Shown: in pieces, positions 1 to 9,768 of the stretch
Position numbering within the stretch: the stretch's first letter is position 1
Layout: each line of letters starts with the position of its first letter
DNA from: Platanthera guangdongensis
Lineage: Eukaryota; Streptophyta; Magnoliopsida; Asparagales; Orchidaceae
Assembly (NCBI GenBank): GCA_039583875.1
Contig: CM077167.1
Span: 155,631,545-155,695,544 of the forward strand
DNA length: 64,000 nucleotides
Direction of reading: 5' to 3'
Notes under the pieces: model-generated
What the model saw: only the letters and a program-made list of their open reading frames with translations
Told to the model about the DNA's origin: nothing
Databases searched by the model: none
Made by a program: the position numbers and the translations under genes

Positions 1-1146
1 CTCTCCTCATCCCGTTTCCCCCCTGCAGTCGGCTTCGACCTCTGGTGCTCCGCTACCTGCTGCTTCGTCTCCCGCATCCACCGCTCATCCGATGGCGAAT
101 TACGTCTCTCTACATCGCCTTTCACCACCACTTCTTCACTTTGCCACATCATTATCCTCTGTTTCTGTCCCTAACTCTCTGCAGGAGGCGCTTCAACATC
201 CAGGCTGGCGGGCTGCCATGAACGAAGAAATGACGGCTCTTTGGGCCACCAGACCTGGGTCCTGGTTCCCTTACCTCCCGGTCAGCACCCTGTTGGGTGT
301 AAATGGGTTTTCGTCATCAAGCATGCTCCGGATGACACTATTGCTCGACTGAAGGCCCGCCTTGTGGCCCGTGGCTTCACTTAACACGAGGGCCTTGATT
401 ATGAGGAAACCTTCTCTCCGGTGGCTAAGCTCAACACCGTCCGTGTTCTTCTATCCGTGGCGGTGCACTGACACTGGCCCCTTCATCAGCTCGATATCAA
501 GAATGCATTTTTGAATGGCGATCTTCAAGAAACTGTCTACATGCGCCAACCGCCCGGGTTTGAGACCACGGGGGAGTCTCGTGTGTGTCTTCTCAAGAAA
601 TCCATCTATGGTCTCAAACAATCCCCTCGGGCGTGGTTTGACAAGTTCAGCAAGGTGGTTCGGGACATGGGGTTCACTCGGAGTTCTGCAGATTTCTCCC
701 TATTCACCCGACACCGGGCCACTGGAACTGTCCTTCTGTTGGTTTATGTTGATGACATACTACTCACTGAGGATGACTCAAAGGGGATTCAAGAGGTCAA
801 ACAACATTTGAGCACTGTGTTTCAGACCAAAGACCTGGGGCGTCTTCGCTATTTCCTTGGTCTCGAGATCGCACGACGGCCAGACGGGCTTGTCCTCTCC
901 CAACGGAAGTACCGTCTCGATCTTCGCAAAGACGCTGGTCAGTCTGGTTGCAAGCCAGCTAGTACTCTGATGAAGGCAAATCACAAATTATGTGCTCATG
1001 CCTCTGATGATGATTTGCTTCTTCAGAACCCGGAATACTATCGACGCCTTATGGGAAAGTTGATCTATCTAACGATCACAAAGCCTGATATATCGTTTGC
1101 GGTTGAGGTTGTCAGTCGGTTCATGCATGCTAATCATGGCGTTTTA
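1..1146 (+). pseudogene. Ty1/copia reverse transcriptase fragment
   Basis: This is the middle of a copia pol polyprotein entering from outside the window. The pre-RT linker (frame at 92-250), the RT core with QLDIKNAFLNGDLQE, GLKQSPRAWF and the catalytic YVDD box (near 745), and the ISFAV/VSRFMHA segment near 1095-1135 are all readable. It is broken by a frameshift near 250, a TAA at about 382 and a TGA at about 469. Similarity stops at about 1140, before RNase H, so the element is truncated there. The protein closely resembles the copias at 34182-38664 and 46240-51825, so it is probably the same family. No LTR is seen. Confidence 0.93.
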
Positions 1147-1931
1147 GGTCCAAATCTTTATGTCGGCCGATATCTACAACAATGAGTGCAACTAATCATT
1201 AAAATATTGCACAATGTACATTTATACGAGACAATAGAAAATATAGGATATATATTAGTAGAGTATGGATGTCTTTGAAAGTTCTCAAACAAAAGACGAC
1301 CCAAAAACTACGACTACATAAAAATCCTCGGTAGATCATCCAAAGGGGACCTCTCAACCCGTGTTTCCTGGAATGAAAAACCCACAAAACGGGTCAATCC
1401 ACGGATGAGTAAGGATAAGTTTTCTCCTGCGTGACTGTTAGATTAAATTCTCAAAGAAAGGAAGTATTTTGCCAATATGTCTTATGCACAATGGTTTTTT
1501 TTAATGAAATAGAATGCATATATCAGTATTATTATTAAGTTTTTTTGAACATGCATGACTGTAGCATAGGTGAAACATATTTAAACTATGGTTAGTAGTT
1601 TTCATATCTAGTGTTTTTAGCTTACCATTAAAAATATTGAGCTTTAGTAATCCCCATGTTCCGAGTTTTACTTATTGTTAAGGGAGAACATGTTTCATGT
1701 TGTATTATCTTAAATATATAGTCTTACTAGGCACATCACAAGATTTGAGTAACCAGCGACCAACATACATGTTCTAGTTTGTTCCTTGCTCGAAACGCAG
1801 ACTAACAGTTAAATATATCTAACGTGTGAAAAAATGGGTCAGTTTTCGATTCAAGGCTCATATGATCTAGTGTGTCTTGTGAGTATGATGGTGTGCTACT
1901 ACCATTCACGAGAGAATCATCTTCACACCTA
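1147..1931. other. AT-rich DNA without recognisable gene
   Basis: I see no coding frame, terminal repeat or known motif in these 785 bases. It lies between the truncated copia RT and the inverted repeat cluster. It could be decayed LTR or intergenic DNA. Confidence 0.5.
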
Positions 1932-2634
1932 TAACGCCCCGGTCTACTGTGGGTGCACTATTTGTTTGCAGACCAGTGACCCCAACCCATATCCACAGAT
2001 CTAATTGACCGCAGTTGCTAATTCTAATGGCTGGTTGTGAGGTTGTGGCTTGAGCTCCAGAACTCCTAGATAAGGGAGCTCTAAACTGTTTCTCATCACC
2101 AATTAAGCTGCACTTTTTATGTAACGTCCCAGTATAATTGTGGGTGCGGTACATGTCTGTAGACCAGTGACCCCCACCACCCATCTCCACGGATCTGATT
2201 GGACGCAGCCGCTAATTCACGACGTGTTTAGGCCGAGGCTTGAACCCTATGGACCTCCTAGATATGGGAGATCTATACTGGAAATCGAGCTCTCTTTTCT
2301 AGGAGGTCTGTGGTTCAAGCCTCGATCTCAACAACCTGCCATTGGAATTAGCGGCTGCGGCCAATCAGATGCGTGGAGATGGGTTGGGGTCACTGACATG
2401 CAAACCTACAGTGCACCCACAGTAGACCACAACGTTACATAAAACTGCAACTCAATTGGTGATGTGGACTAGTTTAGAGCTTCCTTTTCTAGGAGGTTTG
2501 GGTTCAAGTCTCGAGCTCAACAACCCGCCATTGGAATTAGTGGTTTCGGTCAATCTAATCCGTGGAGATGAATTGAGGTCAATGGTCTGCAGACCTTTAG
2601 CTCACCCACAGTAAACCGGGGCGTTACATAAAAC
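1932..2634. repeat. Four-unit inverted cluster of a tRNA-like (SINE-type) repeat
   Basis: Four diverged copies of a 150-190 bp unit lie as two minus-oriented units (about 1932-2121 and 2122-2287) followed by two plus-oriented units (about 2288-2437 and 2438-2634), making a large imperfect palindrome. The outer ends form an inverted repeat, TAACGCCCCGGT at the left and its complement ending at 2626. Unit junctions share CGTTACATAAAA. The plus-oriented fourth unit carries AACTCAATTGGT (tRNA A-box-like) about 50 bp before GGTTCAAGTCTCGAG (B-box-like). That spacing suits an internal pol III promoter, so a tRNA-derived SINE is a reasonable inference; a composite MITE is the alternative. The cluster abuts the truncated copia at 2641. 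Confidence 0.55.
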
Positions 2635-2640
2635 GTGCAG

Positions 2641-2857
2641 TATCTGGAGACTAGGTTGCCCCCTTCAATCATGCAATATCTGGACATGGACCTCATGTCA
2701 TCGGTGCAACTAGCCCAATCTGATCGCAATAGTCCTCGATGTTCAAATGCCCATTTTCCGGTAGATCAAGCAGCCTACCAACCTTTGGTACCTTTCTCTA
2801 TCGATTGACTCTCCTATCTCAGGATTGAGCTTGGACTTCTGATCGATAGGAGCAACC
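2641..2857 (-). pseudogene. Copia (split element), end of RT and RNase H part
   Basis: On the minus strand, 2857 to about 2750 reads PIDQKSKLNPEIGE and RERYQRLVGCLIY, the stretch that follows RT in copia pol. After a gap, 2740-2645 matches the nucleotide pattern of the RNase H block DRRSTSGYC/GGNLVS with indels. This is the 3'-most surviving piece of the minus-strand copia whose upstream pieces lie at 7290-7514, 17061-20084 and 29186-30140. The element at 2858-7289 separates it from the RT piece. The 3' LTR is missing because the SINE-like cluster abuts it. Confidence 0.8.
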
Positions 2858-3540
2858 TGTCACGGTCTTGTAGCTCATGACACTGTCGTGACCATGTATG
2901 CATGCATGGGTGGTACAATAGGTTGCATGTTGATGCGACAATGCTTCATGTAGGTCTAGGACTTGGGTGTGGGAGCTTTTGGTATAAGCATGACTTCATA
3001 CTCGAGTTGTGCATGCATAAGTGGCGCATGCCCAAGCAAAGACATGACATTTTTGGCGCAAGAGGATGCGGAAGTCTTTGGAACAGTGGAGAGAAGTCCT
3101 AAAGATGGATCATCATCTTTGGGGTTAATGTTTGGGAAGATTTTAGAAATATCCGAAGTGGTACATATGAGGATGATATAGTGTTCTAGAGTTCTCTTGG
3201 GAGCATTCTAGAGAATTCATGAAAATTGTACAGTGTAGAGTATTCTAAAAAAGTAGAATTTTAAAGCCTTCCATACTTTGGAGGGAAAACCCCTTTGGGG
3301 CCTATAAAAGGGAAAGACCCCTTCATTTGTATTCATCCAAGTTTGAATCCACGTTTTAGTGAAGCTTTTGAGTTCTTTGGAGTTCCTCTTGCAATTGTGA
3401 GTTCTCTTGAGTTGTTCTATCATCCTTTTCTTCATCACCACCTAGTTCTTGCAGGGAAAGTATAACTTAGCTTTGTTACGCGGAGTGACAAGGAGGAGCT
3501 ATGACCACACAAAAGCTTGGAAAGAGACAAGTCCATGACA
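2858..3540 (+). repeat. 5' LTR of the gag-protease element
   Basis: 683 bp, TGTCA...TGACA, alignable over its length to 6598-7289. It carries a TATA box (TATAAAAG at 3303-3310) after the run ending GGGGCC; transcription is expected to start shortly downstream. Confidence 0.92.
3303..3310 (+). promoter_or_regulatory. LTR TATA box
   Basis: TATAAAAG is conserved at the equivalent place in the 3' LTR (7052-7059), as expected for the pol II promoter of a retrotransposon LTR. Confidence 0.7.
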
Positions 3541-3542
3541 GT

Positions 3543-3554
3543 TGGTATCAGAGA
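3543..3554 (+). other. Primer binding site, initiator Met tRNA type
   Basis: TGGTATCAGAGA starts two bases after the 5' LTR and matches, with one change at the end, the usual plant primer site TGGTATCAGAGC. Confidence 0.9.
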
Positions 3555-3696
3555 CATGTTCACTCAAGTACGTGGTTGGTGCATAAGAAGACTAGATGGT
3601 TGGTGAAATGGACAAACCCAAACATGGATGAGCGTGGCCAGGAGGTTAAGCATCAATCTGAAAGGAAGAAGTGAAGCCAAAGCAATTCTCGTGAGC

Positions 3697-4740
3697 CTGG
3701 ACATTGGGATCTTGCATTGGTGGATTGGGACAAGCGCATGACGACGGTAGAGCAGGACCACCTACATGTTTCCAGAGAACTAGATGTTGTCAAGCAAGTG
3801 GTGCCGACTTGCGGAGAGCTGGACTATTGAATGCTCAAATCCAAGCTTGCCTTGATGCAAATTCAGAGCTTATACAAAGGTGCGATCAACTTGATGATGA
3901 CTGTGAGGTGCGGATCACCAAATTGGAGGAAGAATTGGCCGTGTGCAGGAAGACCATCACTAATGGAGAAAATGTTGGGGTTGTGGAAAATATAAGGATC
4001 GATGTGTCTAAGTCAAAACCCTTCACCAGAAAGAGGGATGAAAAGGAAGTTGAATACTTATTTTATCAAATATAGGTCTACTTCGAAGGATGTAACCTCA
4101 CGGAGGAGTCACTTAAGGTAACGATTGTAAGTTATTATCTTTCGGATATTGCATCTCTTTGGTGGCAAAGGAAGCTTGCAAATATCAAGAAAGAGACGTG
4201 CAACTTGGACACTCGGGAGAAGTTCAAAGTTGAACTCAAGAGACATTTCTACCCAGAGAATGTTGAAAATGAGGCAAGGAAGAAGTTGAAAGAATTAAAG
4301 CAAAAAAGTTCAATCACAGAGTATGTGAGGGAGTTCCAAACCTTGATGCTGATGGTACCTGACATGTCCAAAGATGACCAACTCTTCGACTTCAAAGATG
4401 ACCTTCAGAATTGGGTGAAGCAGGAAGTGCATCGACGGGATGCAAAGACACTTGATGAAACAATTGCTGCTGCCGAAGCAATGACCGAGTTTCAAAGACC
4501 ATCATTAGATGCTCCAACAAAGACGGGCTACAATAATGAGCACACCAAAGGTGAGACAAAAAGACAGGAGTCGTGGAGACCCCATAAAGGAGATCGTACT
4601 TCCATGCATCATGAAAAAGATATGGATGACACCAAAACGGATGGTACACCAAAAGGTGGATGTTACATTTGCAAGTGATCACATATGATGAATAAGTGCC
4701 CAAAGCATGGTTCACTTTCAACATTACAAGATAAGGATTT
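3697..4740 (+). pseudogene. gag of the gag-protease element
   Basis: Capsid-type gag domain. The frame from about 4075 to 4675 contains SDIASLWWQRKL, then an FKVELKRHFYPE / KKLKELKQKSSITEYVREF block typical of plant gypsy gag. It ends in a CCHC zinc knuckle, CYICK followed by a stop at 4676-4678 and then SHMMNKCP, so the nucleic-acid-binding knuckle is interrupted by TGA. A coiled-coil-like stretch (RCDQLDDDCEVRITKLEEEL) lies near 3880-3950. Other breaks include a TAG near 4073. Its role would be to form the virus-like particle that packages element RNA. Confidence 0.88.
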
Positions 4741-5680
4741 AGCAGAGTGCAAAGATGGTGAAGGTAAAAACCAAATTTGCTCTCTGCAACTTCTAAATAC
4801 CTTGAATATAAAACCAGCAGAGAAGGCGGCTAGTAAAGGACTTATGTGCGTCGAGGCCATGATTAACAACAAGTGTACCAAAGCCTTGGTAGATACGGGT
4901 GCCACATACAACTTTATGACATAGGAAGAAGGAATGAGGCTAGGCTTTCATATGACAAAAAGTGATGGATGGCTCAAGACCGTGAACGGGAAGGCGAGAT
5001 CGCTTCTGGAATGGCTCGTGACGTGGAGCTTGGCTTGGGAATGCGGAGCGAACATGTGAACTTCTCGGTCATGACGATGGATGATCACAAGGTTGTGTTC
5101 AACATGGACTTCTTTGATGAGGTAAATGCAATCATCATGCCAACTTGTCACTCGGTATGCATCATGGAAACAGGAGCAACGTACTTGGCTCCCGCAATAG
5201 TGGGGCTTCCAAAAGCATTGAGACAAATCAACTATTTACTATGCAGATGACCAAGAGAGTTATGAAAGGAGAACCAAATGTCTTAGCGACCTTAAAGGAG
5301 GAAACGATGGCCATGCCAACACGTCGTTGCTTCAAATGCAAGTAGAGTTATAGATCGCTGGATTGCCCTAGACGGATTCCCCGTAAGAGAGCATGCATCT
5401 TTTGCAAAGGAGATCATAATTTGGAGAGTTGTCCAATCATGCATGGATTCAGGGACCTTCCAAAAGAATCCTACATCACGCCTAAACAAGATGTGGAGAC
5501 GAGATGCCAAGAGGACCACACTTCCACGGAGGAAGAAGTGGTGTTATGTGATGTGCAGCAGGATGTGGACAAAGACCCTGAGTGCCAGGAGGGAGAAGCT
5601 CACAATCAAAAATGAATCTTGGGGATTAAGGAACAACCAGTTGAGGACACAGAGTCCAAATTCCATGGGGCGAGGCTGAC
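4741..5680 (+). pseudogene. Aspartic protease and a second zinc-knuckle region
   Basis: A retropepsin-type active site, ALVDTGATYNFM, lies at about 4885-4920 in the register expected after gag; the enzyme would cut the polyprotein. A stop at 4922 and frameshifts follow. Unusually, two more zinc-knuckle-like motifs come after the protease: RCFKCK-stop-SYRSLDCP near 5320-5365 and ACIFCKGDHNLESCP near 5390-5435. Only the second is a full CX2CX3HX4C. An acidic Glu/Asp-rich tail follows (5500-5600). RT should begin about here but is absent. Confidence 0.82.
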
Positions 5681-5775
5681 ATAAAAGATCCAGTTGAGGA
5701 GTTCAAAGGTGAGCAATCTGGGAAAAATAGGTCCAAGAGCCGCGGAGGCAATGCTCCTACAAGGTCGCTATGTAA

Positions 5776-6281
5776 TAGGGTTGAGCACATTGTTCGAAAC
5801 TCGAAAGTCTCTCGAAAATTGCTCGAATATTAAGCTGAATCAGATTCAATTAAACTTGGTTCAACTCAATTTGAGTCGATTCAATTTGACTCGAATCTGA
5901 TTTCGAGTCGATTTCGAGCCAACCCTGAATCGCTCGAAATATGATTCGAATCAACTCAAATTAAAATTAGAAATAATAAAATTTAAACCTAAATAAAAAA
6001 ATGAAGATTTTAGGTGTTTCATTTGCTAAATTTATAGGTTGTCCAATTTTATTTTGAGTCAACTAGGAATAAAAAAAACATTGCTTAATTTCGAGCCGAC
6101 TCGATTCGATTTCGAGCCCGCTCGATTCGATTTCGAGCTGAATCATAATCGAGCCGTTTCGAGTTGAGCCGGGTCGACTCGAAATTGATTTTGATTTAGA
6201 GTCAAATTTTTTTTTTCGAGTCAAATTTTTTTATTTCGAGCCGAACCAAAATCGCTCGAACTCGACTCGATATCAACTTTA
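5776..6281. mobile_element. hAT-type MITE rich in TCGAG/CTCGA
   Basis: 506 bp bounded by short inverted ends TAGGGTTGA / TCAACTTTA and an 8-bp target duplication, CTATGTAA (5768-5775) and CTATGTAC (6282-6289). An 8-bp duplication and TAGGG-type ends are hallmarks of the hAT superfamily. The interior is saturated with ATTTCGAG, CTCGAA and GACTCG motifs in both orientations and has no coding capacity. Removing it restores the interrupted sequence of the host element. Confidence 0.82.
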
Positions 6282-6289
6282 CTATGTAC

Positions 6290-6597
6290 AAGGGTCACTT
6301 TGGAGCATGAAGAGGACATGGAGTCCGATTTCCAAGGGATCAAAGCTCACATTGAGGATTGACTTGAGGATAAGCCAAAGGACACAGAGTCCACACTGTG
6401 TGAATTCATGATCTTTGAAGATGCGGTGAAGTCACTACTCGACGTTGAGATGATGATACTACTTGATGGAATTGAAGACCCCCAACTAGTGATGGATTAC
6501 TGTATGCAAGATCTTCTTGGTGACAAAAAAGTACAAACAATGTTGCTACTTGATGTATGATTGCGGCGAGGGCAACATAAGTTTAGGTGTGGGAGAA
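6290..6597 (+). pseudogene. 3' interior of the gag-protease element, ending in the polypurine tract
   Basis: This continues the degenerate coding-like sequence interrupted by the MITE. It is rich in GAG/GAT codons and has several stops. It ends in the purine tract AGGTGTGGGAGAA (about 6585-6597) that would prime plus-strand synthesis. I recognise no pol domain. Confidence 0.6.
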
Positions 6598-7289
6598 TGT
6601 CATGATTTTGTTGATCAAGATACAACCGTGACCATGTATGCATGCATGAGTGGTACAATAGGTCGTATGTTTATGCGACAAGGTTTTGAGGAGGTCAAGG
6701 ACTTGGGTGTGGGAGCTTTTGGTATAAGCATGACTTCATACTCGAATTGCGCATGCATAAGCGGAGCATGCTCAAGCAAAAACATGACATTCTTTGGTGC
6801 AAGAGGATGCAGAAGTCTCTGAAACAATGGAGAGAAGTTCTAAAGATGGATCATCATCTTTGGGGTTAATGTTTGGGAAGATTTTAGAAATATTCGGAGT
6901 GGTACATATGAGGATGATAAAGTGTTCTTGAGTTGTCTCTTGGGAGCATTTTAGAGAATTCATGAAAACAATATAGTGTATAGTGTAGAGTATTCTAGAG
7001 AAGTAGAATTCTAGAGACTTCCATACTTTGGAGAGAAAACCCTTTGAGGCCTATAAAAGGGGAAGTCCCCCTCATTTGTATTCAACCATGTTATAATCCA
7101 CATTCTAATGAAGCTTTTGAGTTCTTTGGAGTTCCTCTTGCAATTGTGAGTTCTCTTATGTTGTTGCATCATTCTTTTCTTCATCACCACCTAGTTCTTG
7201 CAGGGAAATGATGACTTAGTTTTGCTATGCGGAGTGACAAGGTGGATCTAAGGCCGCGCAGAAGCTTGGAAAGAGACAAGTCCGTGACA
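6598..7289 (+). repeat. 3' LTR of the gag-protease element
   Basis: 692 bp, TGTCATG...GTGACA. It pairs with 2858-3540 with scattered substitutions and small indels, so the insertion is not very recent. The TATA box is at 7052-7059. Confidence 0.92.
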
Positions 7290-7514
7290 AACCGCAAGCC
7301 TGCACTCCCAACATACCTGTCTTTGCCAGCAAGTCTAACACATATTTCCGTTGTGATAGAACAATCCCCTTTCCACCATGAGCTATCTCAATCCCAAAAA
7401 AGTATCTTAATTTCCCCAAGTCCTTTACCTCAAATTTCTTGCCCAATCTTGTCTTCAGCTGAACAATTTCACTCTTGTCATCATCTGTGATAATCACATC
7501 ATCCACATACACAA
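7290..7514 (-). pseudogene. Copia (split element), RT active-site piece
   Basis: From 7514 down, the minus strand reads YVDDVIITDDDKSE, then VKDLGKLRYFFGIEIAH and GIVLSQRKYVLDLL. These are the catalytic YVDD box and following thumb region of copia RT. The frame is cut on both sides by younger insertions. It continues upstream at 17066 (reading TTMLVV before the YVDD) and downstream at 2857. Confidence 0.93.
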
Positions 7515-9751
7515 TGTAACACCCCTTCCCAGTTTTACAATAATCAGCCGTCCGTCCTGGTCAGCGATATAAAGAGAACTAGAAAACAATATTAAAACAA
7601 GTACACAGCAGGTATAAAGAAAAATACTGAAAATTTAAAACTTACAACAAAAGCTGTGAAAGAAAACCAAGGGTAGCCACATACCTTTATATACTGGATT
7701 CACAGAGTCACTAAACATGAATTAAGATGAAAGAACTGAAAATCTGAAGTAACATAATAAGTCTGATACATATAATTCAAACATTAACCATATACAATGT
7801 CCAAGGTTACAAGTGTATACTGCAAGAAAAGAAATCTGAAAAGGAAAACAGCTAAAAACTGACACCACTAGGACGCTCATCATAGGCGTAGTTTCCCACT
7901 TGGGTCACCTGTAAAAACATTGCCCACGAGGGGGTCAGAGTAAGGAAAAATAACTCCTCCTAGTACGACACTAAAACATTTTCTTAAATGATGAATGCAT
8001 GCCATTTGAAAAATAGTTTTGTTCATCAAATACCTTTATGCTAGATGACATACATGCGTTTACAATGCTTCCTGGTCAACAGACACACCCGTCTATGTTC
8101 ATGAGCTTTCATTTTATTTACCCAAGCCCCGACGTTCACTAACTAGTGTGCTGTCTCACGTCAGGTCCATGCTTAAGTTCTAGGTGGCGTCTAATCTGCA
8201 CTTATACTTGAAAGGCTTTAGACAGTGTAGCTCCTAACGCGCAACTGAAAACTGACGACCCGAGACCATCTTACGAACTTAATTGTTCTAGTGTCGCGCG
8301 GACACAGTCTCGAATCTACTGTCTCAAAGGAGAGTCAACTCCCGATACTCTACTACTCATAGGATACCATATGCCCTATGAGAAAGGTAGTGCGACTCTA
8401 CCAAACACGAGAAGACTTATGTGTGCTTACTGACCCTTTTTGGTCTAACGCTACTCTGCTTGTGACCTCTCTTTGGTGTACTACTGAGCGACACTTAATT
8501 TTCTTGTGGTCGGCTATAAGGGACGTTCACGCCCCTAATTAAACAAATTCCCAAACTTGCATGAACGTGTAACGGTTTCGTACCTAATGCTAGCATATAT
8601 GATCTGACTATTAGGGTCTTGGAAAAAGGGGTTACCCTACAACTAATTCTACGACCGTTTTCCTACCGCAACTCCTTTCTAGGCACGGTTATGATGCTTA
8701 TACGAAACTTACACATGCGTCCATAAAATAATTTTCTTGATACGTCTAACTAACAGGGATTAGATTTCCTTACAGTGGTGGTGCGACGCTCGTACACTCG
8801 GCGCGACGACATTAGCTTTTCCGAAGAAAATCTAACTACCGCGGACTTCCAGAACCTTGCCCCGAGGCCACCAAAAATCTGCAATCCAAGACAAACCTAA
8901 ATTACACATTTTTTCCTTTAATGTTATCGGTAAAGAAATCTCAAAATGGCTAGGGTAAACGAAAGAAGGACCAACATAGTGTAGTACCTATACATGAGAG
9001 CGATTAAGACAACGCGATCAACCCCAGATTTGTGGTGGATCTAGTACTCTGATCCCTAATTAGGGCAAGAGGAAAATGAGAAAGTAGTTAGAATCAACTT
9101 CCAATTAGAAGGATTTCCACGAATAAATGGAGACAAGTGAGGAACTAAACTCACCGGGACCAAAACGTTGCCCGTGCACCCTTGACTTCCACTGGTTAGG
9201 GTTGAAACCAGTTCTCCTACGACAACGGAAGGAAGGAGGGAACTCGCCGACGCCCGTAGAGGAAGGAGGAAGGGTCGGCTCTGAGAATCAGAGGGGAAAC
9301 AGGCGACGCTAGGGCAGCGGGATGCGGTACGGCCGTTGTTGCGGAATGCCGACGTCGGGAGGGGAAAACAACAATTTTCCGTGAGATTGGGTTACAGGAA
9401 TTTAGGATACGGGGCTTGCGGGCTTATATCTCTCGGCAATGTGCGGTTATGATAACCGTTGGGGGAAATCCGCCCCCTTTTTCCACCCAAAGAGGCGTAA
9501 ATTGCTATACGCAACCCACTCCTAAAGTGCCAACCCACATTAACTCCCAAAGACAATAAAAATGTGCCGCGCTTTGCTATTAAATTAAAATGCGTCACAC
9601 AATTCTTACGGCTGACATAAATCATTAATTAACGAAAACGATTTTTAAGCATACTAACATTGTACCCCGACGACGCGCTGTCTCGATCAAAATCCTTCGC
9701 GATTTGACCCTACAATTTGATTAATTTTTACGTCAGATTACGGATGTTACA
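7515..9751 (-). repeat. 3' LTR of the chromovirus
   Basis: 2237 bp, paired base for base with 14828-17060 apart from substitutions and small indels. ORFs inside it (for example 9392-9625) are chance frames. Confidence 0.95.
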
Positions 9752-9768
9752 AATCTCCCCTCCTAATA
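9752..9768 (-). other. Polypurine tract of the chromovirus
   Basis: The minus strand reads TTAGGAGGGGAGATT immediately before the LTR start TGTAACATCC. The pol stop TAG overlaps the start of this tract. Confidence 0.8.

Larger units (their letters stand above)
2858..7289 (+). mobile_element. Non-autonomous Ty3/gypsy element carrying only gag and protease
   Basis: Two LTRs (2858-3540 and 6598-7289) begin TGTCA and end TGACA. A primer site follows the left LTR, and a purine tract (6584-6597) precedes the right one. AACC flanks both ends, a four-base match where five is usual. The 3-kb interior encodes gag, aspartic protease and extra zinc knuckles; no reverse transcriptase, RNase H or integrase can be found. 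It therefore needs proteins supplied in trans. It is inserted into the minus-strand copia: the copia frame ends at 7290 and resumes at 2857. A hAT MITE later entered the interior. Confidence 0.93.

Noticed and set aside
1199..1387. 62-codon minus-strand ORF
   Set aside because: Short, in AT-rich DNA, with no similarity to anything I know.
1928..2640. Ordinary LTR pair or TRIM
   Set aside because: Units are both direct and inverted, and no primer site lies between direct units.
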